A DNA stretch of 64,000 nucleotides, taken from assembly GCA_963779325.1 (NCBI GenBank), contig CAVZXS010000025.1, positions 1 through 64,000 on the forward strand, in the 5' to 3' direction. This document shows positions 9,097 to 16,920 of the stretch, piece after piece. The notes below the pieces were generated by a model. It saw only the letters and a program-made list of their open reading frames with translations, was not told the origin of the DNA and made no database searches. How positions within the stretch are numbered: the first letter of the stretch is position 1; every line of letters starts with the position of its first letter. A program made the translations under genes and the position numbers. This DNA is from CAVZXS01 sp963779325 (lineage in GTDB: Bacteria; Bacteroidota; Bacteroidia; Chitinophagales; Chitinophagaceae).

Positions 9097-9753
9097 ATGT
9101 ATTTATTTTTAAAACGTTTTTTTGATGTTCTCTTTTCTCTTATTGCCGTACTTAGTTTGTCGCCCTTGCTGATTCCGCTTTTTATTATTTTAAAACTTAC
9201 CGGCGAGCACGAAGTATTCTATTTTCAAAAACGTATAGGGCTTCGGAACAAGGAGTTTAATATTTGGAAATTTGCCACTATGCTGAAGAACAGTGCGAGT
9301 ATTGGTACGGGCGAAATTACCTTACGCAATGATCCGCGGGTAACCAAAGTCGGTAAATTTCTGCGGATGACCAAAATCAATGAATTACCGCAACTGTTTA
9401 ATGTACTTTTTGGTCATATGAGCTTAGTTGGCGCCAGGCCGCTCATGCAAAAGAGCTTCGATTTATACAGTGATGAAGTAAAGAAAGTGGTGTACGATAC
9501 AAGACCGGGCATTACAGGCATCGGCTCTGTTATTTTTCGCGACGAGGAGAAGTTGATTTCTGACAGTACTGACATTCAGCAAACCTATCGGCAAATTTTT
9601 CAATATAAAGGGCAGGTGGAGCAGTGGTATCAGCGAAATATTTCTTTTTATACCGATTTTATGATACTCTTCCTGACGGCTTGGCATATCATTTTTTCAG
9701 AAAGCAAACTGGTAAACCGGGTCTTTCCGTCATTGCCCAAAAGAAATTTTTAA
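9097..9753 (+). CDS. PglC/WcaJ-type bacterial sugar-phosphate transferase (initiating enzyme)
   Basis: A 218-aa monotopic phosphoglycosyl transferase that would transfer a sugar-1-phosphate to undecaprenyl phosphate and so start the repeat unit. I chose the ATG at 9097 rather than 8974 because the longer frame runs through an intrinsic terminator and because KRFFDVLFSLIAVLSLSP is the normal family N-terminus (re-entrant membrane helix). Other landmarks are FQKRIGLRNKEFNIWKF, DPRVTKVGKFLR and MSLVGARPL. The catalytic Asp-Glu dyad appears as Asn95-Glu96 (TKINELPQL), so the expected nucleophilic Asp is missing. It is followed 54 nt later by the CpsB-type phosphatase gene. Confidence 0.88.
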   Translation: MYLFLKRFFDVLFSLIAVLSLSPLLIPLFIILKLTGEHEVFYFQKRIGLRNKEFNIWKFATMLKNSASIGTGEITLRNDPRVTKVGKFLRMTKINELPQLFNVLFGHMSLVGARPLMQKSFDLYSDEVKKVVYDTRPGITGIGSVIFRDEEKLISDSTDIQQTYRQIFQYKGQVEQWYQRNISFYTDFMILFLTAWHIIFSESKLVNRVFPSLPKRNF

Positions 9754-9807
9754 TTACTATAAAATAACCGGGAATAATTCAGAAATTTACAATGCAGTAA
9801 ATCCGTC

Positions 9808-10548
9808 ATGTTTAATATCTTCTCCAAATCAAAAAAAGAAAAAGTTGATCTCGGCTTATTAAAAGCTGATATGCACTCCCATCTTTTGCCGGGTATTGAT
9901 GATGGCTCTCCTGATTTGAAAACCTCCTTGCAGCTTATACGAGGTATGGCGGACTTGGGTTACAAAAAATTGATAACTACCCCGCATATTATGTGGGATA
10001 TGTATAGAAATACCCCTGCTATTATTAATGAAAAACTGGCCTTACTGAAAGAAGCGGTAGCCGCCGAAGGAATGGAAATAGAATTAGCCGCCGCCGCCGC
10101 CGAATATTATATTGATGAATATTTTGAAGACTTATTAAAAAGAAAGGAGCCGCTGCTCACCATTGGCGGCAATATGGTGCTGGTAGAATTTTCGATGGCG
10201 CAACCGCCGCTTGATTTAAAAGACGTATTGTTTGAAATGCAAATGCTGGGCTATCAGCCTGTCATTGCCCATCCCGAAAGATATATTTACCTGGAAAAGA
10301 ATAAAGATTTTTATACTGAATTGTATGACGCCGGTTATTATTTTCAGTGCAATTTACTTGCCTTAACCGGCGGCTATGGCAAGGCACCCAAGGAGCTGGC
10401 TCTGTGGCTGGCCAAACAAGAATATTATCATTTTTTGGGCACCGATCTGCATCATTTTCGCCACCTCGATGGCCTGTTTAACCCCGAGTTAATAACTCCC
10501 GTCAAACGCCTTATCGATTCCGGGAAGATTAAGAACATGGAACTCTGA
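9808..10548 (+). CDS. CpsB/YwqE-type tyrosine-protein phosphatase (PHP fold)
   Basis: A 246-aa PHP-superfamily protein with all expected metal-binding blocks: DMHSHLLPGIDDG near residue 21, TTPHIMWD near 60, the IAHPERY motif near 148 and LGTDLHHF near 210. CpsB-like phosphatases are manganese-dependent and dephosphorylate the tyrosine kinase/co-polymerase that controls capsule chain length. No Wzz/BY-kinase gene is in the window, so the partner is presumably upstream of the left edge or elsewhere. The gene closes the polysaccharide region. Confidence 0.9.
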   Translation: MFNIFSKSKKEKVDLGLLKADMHSHLLPGIDDGSPDLKTSLQLIRGMADLGYKKLITTPHIMWDMYRNTPAIINEKLALLKEAVAAEGMEIELAAAAAEYYIDEYFEDLLKRKEPLLTIGGNMVLVEFSMAQPPLDLKDVLFEMQMLGYQPVIAHPERYIYLEKNKDFYTELYDAGYYFQCNLLALTGGYGKAPKELALWLAKQEYYHFLGTDLHHFRHLDGLFNPELITPVKRLIDSGKIKNMEL

Positions 10549-10558
10549 TATTTAGCGG

Positions 10559-10624
10559 CATAATTTTCACCTTTTTACTAAAAAACGATTTTTTATTAAA
10601 CAAAACCTCTTTTTATTTTGTTTA
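10559..10624 (+). promoter_or_regulatory. carH upstream region: shared 17-mer and 9-bp inverted repeat
   Basis: CATAATTTTCACCTTTT at 10559-10575 is repeated exactly at 11602-11618 upstream of the sigma factor gene. A perfect inverted repeat TAAACAAAA (10597-10605) / TTTTGTTTA (10616-10624) has a 10-nt spacer, with repeat starts 19 bp apart. A related arrangement stands before the sigma factor gene. These are good candidates for a CarH operator or an ECF promoter; which one is not decidable by eye. Confidence 0.55.
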
Positions 10625-10685
10625 TTGTTACATTGTTGCAGGCTAAACGGAAATTGAACGTCTTTGCTAATCAAAACCCGAAAAT

Positions 10686-11564
10686 ATGAACGGATTTACT
10701 ATTAAGGATCTTGAAAACCTATCAGGTATTAAGGCGCATACCATTAGAATATGGGAGCAACGCTACTCTTTTTTGAAACCACAGCGTACACAAACCAATA
10801 TCAGGTATTACACCAATGATGAATTAAAGACCATACTAAATATATCGCTGCTGAATAAGTACGGTTTTAAAATTTCGCATATCGACAGGATGAGCCCCGA
10901 TCAGATGCGTGATAAAATTCTTTCGCTTAATAACAATGAAGCACAACAGGAAAGAGTAATGAATGATTTGCTGGCCCGGATGGTAGACCTGGATACAGAT
11001 GAGTTTGAAAGAATTATTGATAACTATATACTTGCCCGCGGTATTGAAAGAACCATAACGCAACTTATTTTCCCCTTTTTGGAAAGAATAGGTGTACTGT
11101 GGCAAACTGATCATATCAACCCGGCACAGGAGCATCTTGTAACTAATATAATACGAAATAAAATTATTGTAGGAATTGAAACAACCGTGTCGCACACTAA
11201 AATTGATAAGACAGTACTTTTATTTTTACCTGAAAAAGAACATCATGAACTCGGCTTACTTTTTATGTACTATCTTCTAAAGAGCAGGGGTATAAGAGTT
11301 ATTTACCTTGGTGCCAATGTGCCGGTAAAAGATGCGGCGTTTATTCTGAATCATAAAAAGCCGGGCATTGCTTATGTACATCTAACGTCTACAGCGAGTA
11401 ATTTTAATTTTGAAAAATTTTTAGGTGATATCAGCTCAAAATTTGAAAAAGGGACACTCGTCATTTCAGGACATATAACACAGAGTTACAAAAAAAAGCT
11501 TCCGGCTAATATTGAATTCAAGAGATCGCTTTCGGAAGTGATGGAGTTTATCAGCACCCTTTGA
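10686..11564 (+). CDS. carH: CarH/LitR-type B12-dependent light-sensing MerR repressor
   Basis: A 292-aa regulator. Residues 1-75 form a MerR winged HTH (FTIKDLENLSGIKAHTIRIWEQRY). Residues about 90-160 form the four-helix cap with a Wx9EH signature (Trp139, Glu149, His150). Residues about 175-290 form a cobalamin-binding Rossmann domain with an ExHxxG motif (Glu185, His187, Gly190), His187 being the predicted cobalt ligand. In characterised CarH proteins adenosylcobalamin drives tetramer formation and operator binding in the dark, and light breaks the cobalt-carbon bond and releases repression. The gene precedes an ECF sigma factor and five carotenoid genes, the expected targets. Light-sensing is inferred from conserved residues and context. 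Confidence 0.9.
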   Translation: MNGFTIKDLENLSGIKAHTIRIWEQRYSFLKPQRTQTNIRYYTNDELKTILNISLLNKYGFKISHIDRMSPDQMRDKILSLNNNEAQQERVMNDLLARMVDLDTDEFERIIDNYILARGIERTITQLIFPFLERIGVLWQTDHINPAQEHLVTNIIRNKIIVGIETTVSHTKIDKTVLLFLPEKEHHELGLLFMYYLLKSRGIRVIYLGANVPVKDAAFILNHKKPGIAYVHLTSTASNFNFEKFLGDISSKFEKGTLVISGHITQSYKKKLPANIEFKRSLSEVMEFISTL

Positions 11565-11601
11565 ATGTTCGATAAAGTACGCTCCGTTTTGTTTTACAAA
11601 T

Positions 11602-11690
11602 CATAATTTTCACCTTTTAAAAATTAAACATAAAATCCTTTCTATTTTTATTTTGTTTAGCTTTACGTATTAATAATTAAACAAAACGTT
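11602..11690 (+). promoter_or_regulatory. Upstream region of the ECF sigma gene with motifs shared with carH
   Basis: The 17-mer found before carH recurs at 11602-11618. TAAACATAAAA (11625-11635) and TTTTGTTTA (11651-11659) form a slightly imperfect inverted repeat, and ATTAAACAAAAC recurs at 11677-11688 just before the ATG. TTTTTATTTTGTTTA-N3-TTAC is common to both upstream regions (10610-10631 and 11645-11665 approximately). Confidence 0.55.
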
Positions 11691-12191
11691 ATGTCAACAG
11701 TAGAATTTGATAACCTGCTTTCTTCCAATTCGGATTTCCTGAAGCCATTTGCTTTTAACCTTACCAAGGATAATGAATCTGCAAAAGACCTATACCAGGA
11801 AACCTTATACAAAGCCCTTGTAAACCAGGATAAGTACAACAACGGCACCAATATCAAAGCATGGTTGTTCACTATTATGCGTAATATTTTTATAAATAAC
11901 TATCGCAGGGCCTCTAAGCAAAAAACTATTTTTGACAATACACCCAATGATTTTTTGCTGGATAATAAGCAAACGGCCATTGCAAATATGGCCGAGAGTG
12001 CACTCAGGATAAAAGAAATAAATAAAGCTGTAAATGACTTGCCCGAAATATTCAGAACTCCTTTTATATTATATTTTGACGGTTACAAATATCACGAGAT
12101 AGCCGAGGCATTACATGAACCGCTGGGAACGATTAAAAGTCGTATCCATTTTGCCCGTAAATTGCTGAAGGAACAAATCAGCAGGTTTTAA
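11691..12191 (+). CDS. ECF-family RNA polymerase sigma factor
   Basis: A 166-aa sigma factor with region 2 (SAKDLYQETLYKALVNQDKYNNGTN shortened in ECF style, followed by IKAWLFTIMRNIFINNYRR) and region 4 (LPEIFRTPFILYFDGYKYHEIAEALHE then LGTIKSRIHFARKLLK). The order CarH-type regulator, sigma factor, carotenoid genes suggests that CarH represses this sigma factor and that the sigma factor activates the crt genes, as in other light-induced carotenogenesis systems. No anti-sigma gene is adjacent. The gene ends 17 nt before crtI, so co-transcription is likely. Confidence 0.92.
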   Translation: MSTVEFDNLLSSNSDFLKPFAFNLTKDNESAKDLYQETLYKALVNQDKYNNGTNIKAWLFTIMRNIFINNYRRASKQKTIFDNTPNDFLLDNKQTAIANMAESALRIKEINKAVNDLPEIFRTPFILYFDGYKYHEIAEALHEPLGTIKSRIHFARKLLKEQISRF

Positions 12192-12208
12192 AAAATTTAT
12201 AAACAAAT

Positions 12209-13684
12209 TTGAAAAAAAGAGTTGTTGTTATCGGTAGCGGGTTCGCAGGTTTATCAGCGGCGTCTTTTATGGCAAAAGCGGGTTGGCATGTAACCGTGGT
12301 CGAAAAAAATGCCGGACCCGGCGGCAGGGCAGGGCAATTAAAAGAAAAGGGGTTTACTTATGACATGGGCCCCAGTTGGTATTGGATGCCCGATGTGTTT
12401 GAAAGATACTTCGACTGTTTTGGAAAAAAAGTAAGCGATTATTATAAATTATTAAGGCTGGATCCTTCGTATCGCATTTATTGGAACGATGACTATACGG
12501 ATATTCCGGCCTCCTATGACGAATTAAAAAAAATCTTTGAAAAGCTGGAGCCGGGAAGCGCCGCCATGCTTGACAAGTACCTTAAGGAAGCTGCATATAA
12601 ATATGAAACGGGTATAAATAAATTGGTGCATAAGCCCGGCCGTTCGCTAACCGAATTTTTAGAATTAGATGTTATTAAGGGTATTTTTAAATTAGATGTT
12701 TTTACTTCGGTAAAAAAACATGTACAAAAGCATTTTAAAAATCCCAAACTGAGACAGTTGATGGAGTTTCCCGTTTTGTTTTTGGGTGCATTGCCTGAAA
12801 ATACACCGGCTTTGTACAGCCTTATGAATTATGCGGATATCAAAGGCGGTACATGGTACCCCGAGGGCGGTATGTATGCCGTAGTAGATGGTATGTACAG
12901 GTTGGCTTTGGGGTTGGGTGTTACATTCTATTTTAATGAGAATGCCCGAAAAATAAATGTAAGGGGCAAGAAGGCGAAAGAATTGGTAACCGATGAAAAT
13001 ATCGTATGCAGCTGATGTAATCATCAGCGGGGCCGATTATCATTTCACGGAAACATCATTGCTTTCACCCGAATATCAATCGTACTCCGCCGTGTTATTG
13101 GAAGAAAAGAGTAATGGCGCCTTCTTGTTTGCTTTATTACATTGGCCTTAACAAAAAGCTACAACGACGTACAACATCACACCTTATTTTTTGATGTTTC
13201 TTTTGAACAACACGGCCGGGAAATTTATACTACGGAGGAATGGCCTTCCGATCCTTTGTTTTATGTAAATGCTGCTTCGGTTACCGATAAAAACTCGGCG
13301 CCGCCCGGTTGCGAGAATCTTTTTTTTCTTATACCCGTTGCCGCGGGTTTAGAAGGAGATACTGAAGAATTACGCAACAAATATTTTGATATGATTGTTA
13401 AAAGAATGGAAAAACATACCGGCCAGTCAATAGCCGATGCGGTTATTTATAAAAAAACCTATTCTGTAAGTAATTTTATCAGCGATTATAATTCATTTCG
13501 CGGTAACGCTTATGGCTTGGCAAACGTATTAAAACAGACGGCTATCTTAAAACCATCCTGTAAAAGTAAAAAAGTGAATAATCTTTTTTATACGGGTCAG
13601 TTGACTGTCCCGGGGCCGGGTGTGCCACCGAGTTTGATTAGCGGCGAAGTAGTGGCAAAAGAAATATTGAAAGAGTTTAATTGA
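12209..13684 (+). pseudogene. crtI: Phytoene desaturase CrtI, disrupted by three frameshifts
   Basis: The N-terminal part (TTG start at 12209, FAD-binding GSGFAGLSAASF) reads in one frame to a stop at 13013-13015. The expected CrtI sequence continues in the next frame (YAADVIISGADYHFTE, about 12999-13080), then in the third frame (YWKKRVMAPSCLLYYIGLN, 13096-13152), and returns to the first frame by about 13162 (NDVQHHTLFFDVSFEQH) to the C-terminus with GQLTVPGPGVPPSLISG. Three +1-equivalent shifts within about 170 nt cancel, and the total length (about 490 codons) is normal for CrtI. Without them the enzyme would desaturate phytoene to lycopene. It is either a true pseudogene or a stretch of poor consensus sequence. 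Confidence 0.88.
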
Positions 13685-13703
13685 TATTAAGTAATTTACA
13701 ATA

Positions 13704-14540
13704 ATGATCGGTCTATTTTTCAAAGTCAGCGAAGAGTGCAGTCGTATCACCACAGAGCGATACAGTACTTCTTTTTCTTCAGCTATACGATTGCTGCATA
13801 AAGATATGCGGCAACCCATTTTCAATATTTACGGTTTTGTACGCTTTGCCGACGAAATTGTTGATACATTTCATGAGCATGATAAAGCATTCTTATTGGA
13901 GCAATTTAAGAAAGAAACCTACGATGCGCTGGAGAGAGGCATCAGTCTTAATCCCATACTTAACAGCTTTCAGAAAACGGTGAATCAATATAATATTGAC
14001 AGGAAGTTGATTGACGCTTTCTTATACAGTATGGAGCTGGATCTTACGCAAACTACTTACACGCAAGAAGGGTACGAGGAATATATTTACGGTTCGGCCG
14101 AAGTAGTCGGGCTTATGTGTTTATATGTTTTTTGCGAAGGTAATCAGCTACTCTACGATAAACTAAAGGAGAGCGCCAAGTCACTCGGTTCGGCATTTCA
14201 AAAAGTAAATTTTTTGCGTGATGTAAAAGCTGATTTCGCGGGGCTGTCAAGAGTATATTTCCCGGGCTGCGATTTTAATAATTTTACCGAGTCGCAAAAA
14301 ACCGCGATAGAAGAAGATATTCAAAAAGATTTTTCTGATGCTTACCGCGGAATTTTGCAATTACCGGTTAAGTCCAGGTTTGGCGTATACGTAGCGTATA
14401 AATATTACCTGTCGTTATTTAAAAGAATAAAAAAAATGAAACCTGCTTCGGTGCTGGAGGCAAGGGTGCGAATTCCCAACTACAGCAAAGCGATGATTGT
14501 ACTGCGGGCCGGGGTAAAAAATCAATTGAGGTTGATTTAA
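13704..14540 (+). CDS. crtB: Phytoene synthase
   Basis: A 278-aa squalene/phytoene synthase family protein. The two aspartate-rich motifs are FADEIVD (Asp50, Asp54) and NFLRDVKAD (Asp173, Asp177), which bind the magnesium-diphosphate of the prenyl substrates. SRVYFPG is also typical. It condenses two geranylgeranyl diphosphates head to head to make phytoene. The gene lies 19 nt after crtI in the same operon. No GGPP synthase gene is in the window, so the substrate must be supplied from elsewhere. Confidence 0.93.
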   Translation: MIGLFFKVSEECSRITTERYSTSFSSAIRLLHKDMRQPIFNIYGFVRFADEIVDTFHEHDKAFLLEQFKKETYDALERGISLNPILNSFQKTVNQYNIDRKLIDAFLYSMELDLTQTTYTQEGYEEYIYGSAEVVGLMCLYVFCEGNQLLYDKLKESAKSLGSAFQKVNFLRDVKADFAGLSRVYFPGCDFNNFTESQKTAIEEDIQKDFSDAYRGILQLPVKSRFGVYVAYKYYLSLFKRIKKMKPASVLEARVRIPNYSKAMIVLRAGVKNQLRLI

Positions 14541-14601
14541 TAAATGAATTTTATATCTGCTTCGTTTTGTAATAAAGAAAATAATTTATAAATAATAGTT
14601 T

Positions 14602-15135
14602 GTGCAAGAAGTAATATTGGTAAATGAAAAGGATGAGCAGGTAGGTACGATGGAGAAAATGGAAGCCCATGAAAAAGCATTGCTCCACAGAGCTTTCAGT
14701 GTTTTTATTTTTAATAATGACGGTGAAATGTTGTTGCAGCAAAGGGCTCTTACAAAATATCACAGCGGCGGATTATGGACCAATGCCTGTTGCAGCCATC
14801 CTTTTCCCGGCGAAGAAACAATTGTTGCCGCGGGCAGAAGGTTGCAGGAAGAAATGGGATTTGTAACGCCTATTAAAAAGGTTTTTGATTTTGTATATAA
14901 AGCTGAATTTGATAACGGGCTTACAGAGCATGAGTTTGATCATGTGTTTACGGGTGTATACGAAGGCGAAATAAGAATGAATAAGGAAGAAGTAAGTGAT
15001 TATTCTTACATGAGTGTAGCTGCGATTGCCGAATCGTTAGAAACTCACCCGCAAAAATTTACGGCTTGGTTTCATTTGGCTTTCCCGGAAATAGAAAAAT
15101 GGTGGATTAAAAATTATAAAAATAAAGTTGCCTAA
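14602..15135 (+). CDS. idi: Isopentenyl-diphosphate delta-isomerase, type I
   Basis: A 177-aa Nudix-fold enzyme that interconverts isopentenyl and dimethylallyl diphosphate, supplying the carotenoid pathway. The active-site Cys is in WTNACCSHP, the Nudix-like helix is GRRLQEEMGF, and the second catalytic block is EHEFDHVF with the conserved Glu. The reading frame begins with GTG at 14602; the resulting start (MQEVILVNEKDEQVG) matches the usual family N-terminus and no better ATG exists upstream. It is located between crtB and crtZ, as is common in carotenoid clusters. Confidence 0.94.
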   Translation: MQEVILVNEKDEQVGTMEKMEAHEKALLHRAFSVFIFNNDGEMLLQQRALTKYHSGGLWTNACCSHPFPGEETIVAAGRRLQEEMGFVTPIKKVFDFVYKAEFDNGLTEHEFDHVFTGVYEGEIRMNKEEVSDYSYMSVAAIAESLETHPQKFTAWFHLAFPEIEKWWIKNYKNKVA

Positions 15136-15144
15136 TTTTACAAC

Positions 15145-15666
15145 ATGGTAGTATTGTATTATATATTGGTTTTGCTCGCCACTTTTGTAATTATGGAAGG
15201 CATTACCTGGTGTACGCATAAGTTTGTTATGCACGGGTTTCTTTGGTACATGCATAAAGATCATCACCGTACCGAGCCCGGCTTTTTTGAAAAGAACGAT
15301 GCGTTCTTTGTAATATTTGCCGTGCCCAGTATGTTGCTTATTTATTTCGGTACTTTTAAACATGTATGGTGGATGCAGGCCATCGGTTTCGGCATCATGG
15401 CGTACGGCTTCGGTTATTTTATAGTGCATGATGTTATTATTCATCAGCGATTTAAATGGTTTACCCGCAGCAACAGTGTCTATGTGCGTACCATACGTTG
15501 GGCGCATAAAATGCATCATAAGCATTTGGATAAACACGAAGGCGAAAGTTTCGGAATGCTGTATGTACATAAAAAATATTGGGAAAAAGTACGCCGCGAC
15601 AGAAAACTAATGGCGGGGAATAAAAAAGTAGCTTATGCTCCGGAAGCAGAGACTTCCGCTTCTTAA
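15145..15666 (+). CDS. crtZ: Beta-carotene hydroxylase CrtZ (fatty acid hydroxylase superfamily)
   Basis: A 173-aa membrane-bound di-iron oxygenase. Histidine clusters expected for the family are visible: HKFVMH near residue 27, HKDHH near 38, HDVIIH near 95 and HKMHHKH near 120. Three to four hydrophobic segments surround them. It would hydroxylate both beta-rings of beta-carotene at C3 to give zeaxanthin. It lies 9 nt after idi and 72 nt before crtY. The C-terminus from about residue 150 is a basic, probably disordered tail. Confidence 0.92.
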   Translation: MVVLYYILVLLATFVIMEGITWCTHKFVMHGFLWYMHKDHHRTEPGFFEKNDAFFVIFAVPSMLLIYFGTFKHVWWMQAIGFGIMAYGFGYFIVHDVIIHQRFKWFTRSNSVYVRTIRWAHKMHHKHLDKHEGESFGMLYVHKKYWEKVRRDRKLMAGNKKVAYAPEAETSAS

Positions 15667-15738
15667 CCGGAATTTTGGTACGATTCTTAATTAACACCCA
15701 AGTCTTCATACTTTAGTTATTCCAATTCAAAAAAAATA

Positions 15739-16903
15739 ATGACAGCAGCTGCGTCACATTCGGCGGGGATAAAGAACAACTATGATTATATTATTACCGG
15801 TGCGGGTTGCGCCGGTCTCAGTTTGCTTGTGCACATGATTGAATCGGGAAAGTTTGCAGATAAAAAAATATTGTTAGTTGATAAGGACAAGAAAAATAAA
15901 AACGACAGGACTTGGAGCTTTTGGGAAACAGAACCGGGGTTATTTGAAAAAATAGTTTGTAAAGAGTGGCCGCAGATTTGGTTTCACAGTAAAAAAATGT
16001 CAAAGCTGTTTGATATAGCCCCGTACACGTATAAAATGATAAGGGGTATAGATTTTTATACTTATTGTTTTGATAAAATAGAGCCGCGGCAAAATATTGA
16101 TATTGCTTACGGTAATGTAGAAGAAATAAAAAGCGATAGCGAGACATTTATAAAATTAGACGGACAAAAAATAACGGCACGATATATTTTTAACAGTATA
16201 CTTTTTGAAAAGCCGCAGTTAAAAAAAAATGAATACTACCTGCTCCAGCATTTTAAGGCCTGGATCATTGAGTCCCCGAAACCGATATTTAATAGAGAGA
16301 TAGCTACGCTTATGGATTTCAGGGTTCATCAACAATACGGAACTGCCTTTGTGTATGTAATGCCTTTTTCCGAAACAAAAGCTATGGTAGAGTATACTTT
16401 ATTTACACAGGATTTATTACAACCGCAGCAGTATGATGATGAGTTAAAAATTTACATAAGCGAATTTTTACAAACGGATAGTTATACAATTACCGATGAA
16501 GAGTTTGGTGTTATCCCTATGACGAATCATAAATTCCCCGCATATACCAATAGCATTGTTAATATAGGTACTGCCGGCGGTCAAACAAAAGCCTCCTCAG
16601 GCTATACGTTTCGATTTATTCAAAAACATGCAGCGGCTATTACCCGGCAACTGATTACGAAAGGCAATCCTTTTGTAAACGCATCTTCCAAACGATTTGG
16701 TTTTTACGACAGTGTATTATTAAATATATCTGAACCATAACAAATTGCCGGGCGGTGAAATTTTTACCGATATGTTTAAAAAAAATAAACCCCAACAGGT
16801 GTTGAGGTTTTTAGATAATGAAACTACTTTGGCCGAAGAAATTAAAATCTTTTCTACATTACCCACGCTTCCATTTTTAAAATCGGCAATAAAGCAATTG
16901 TAG
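15739..16903 (+). pseudogene. crtY: Lycopene beta-cyclase CrtY, one frameshift near the 3' end
   Basis: The main frame gives 333 residues with an N-terminal FAD/NAD-binding GxGxxG (ITGAGCAGLSLL), a RTWSFWE segment and GTAGGQTKASSGYTF. It then stops at 16738-16740. The homologous C-terminus (NKLPGGEIFTDMF to FLKSAIKQL) continues in the next frame to a stop at 16901-16903. One extra nucleotide (or two missing) near 16729 explains the break. Repaired, the protein would be about 387 aa, the normal size for bacterial CrtY. The truncated form lacks the last 50 or so residues and may not be active. Intact, it would cyclise both ends of lycopene to beta-carotene. Confidence 0.88.
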
Positions 16904-16920
16904 TTTTTTATTAACTGCCG

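Noticed and set aside
12692..13024. 110-aa minus-strand frame opposite crtI
   Set aside because: Antisense of conserved CrtI sequence with no similarity to a known protein.
12990..13170. Programmed frameshifting in crtI
   Set aside because: Three separate shifts with no slippery heptamers or stimulatory structure; family members are read in one frame.
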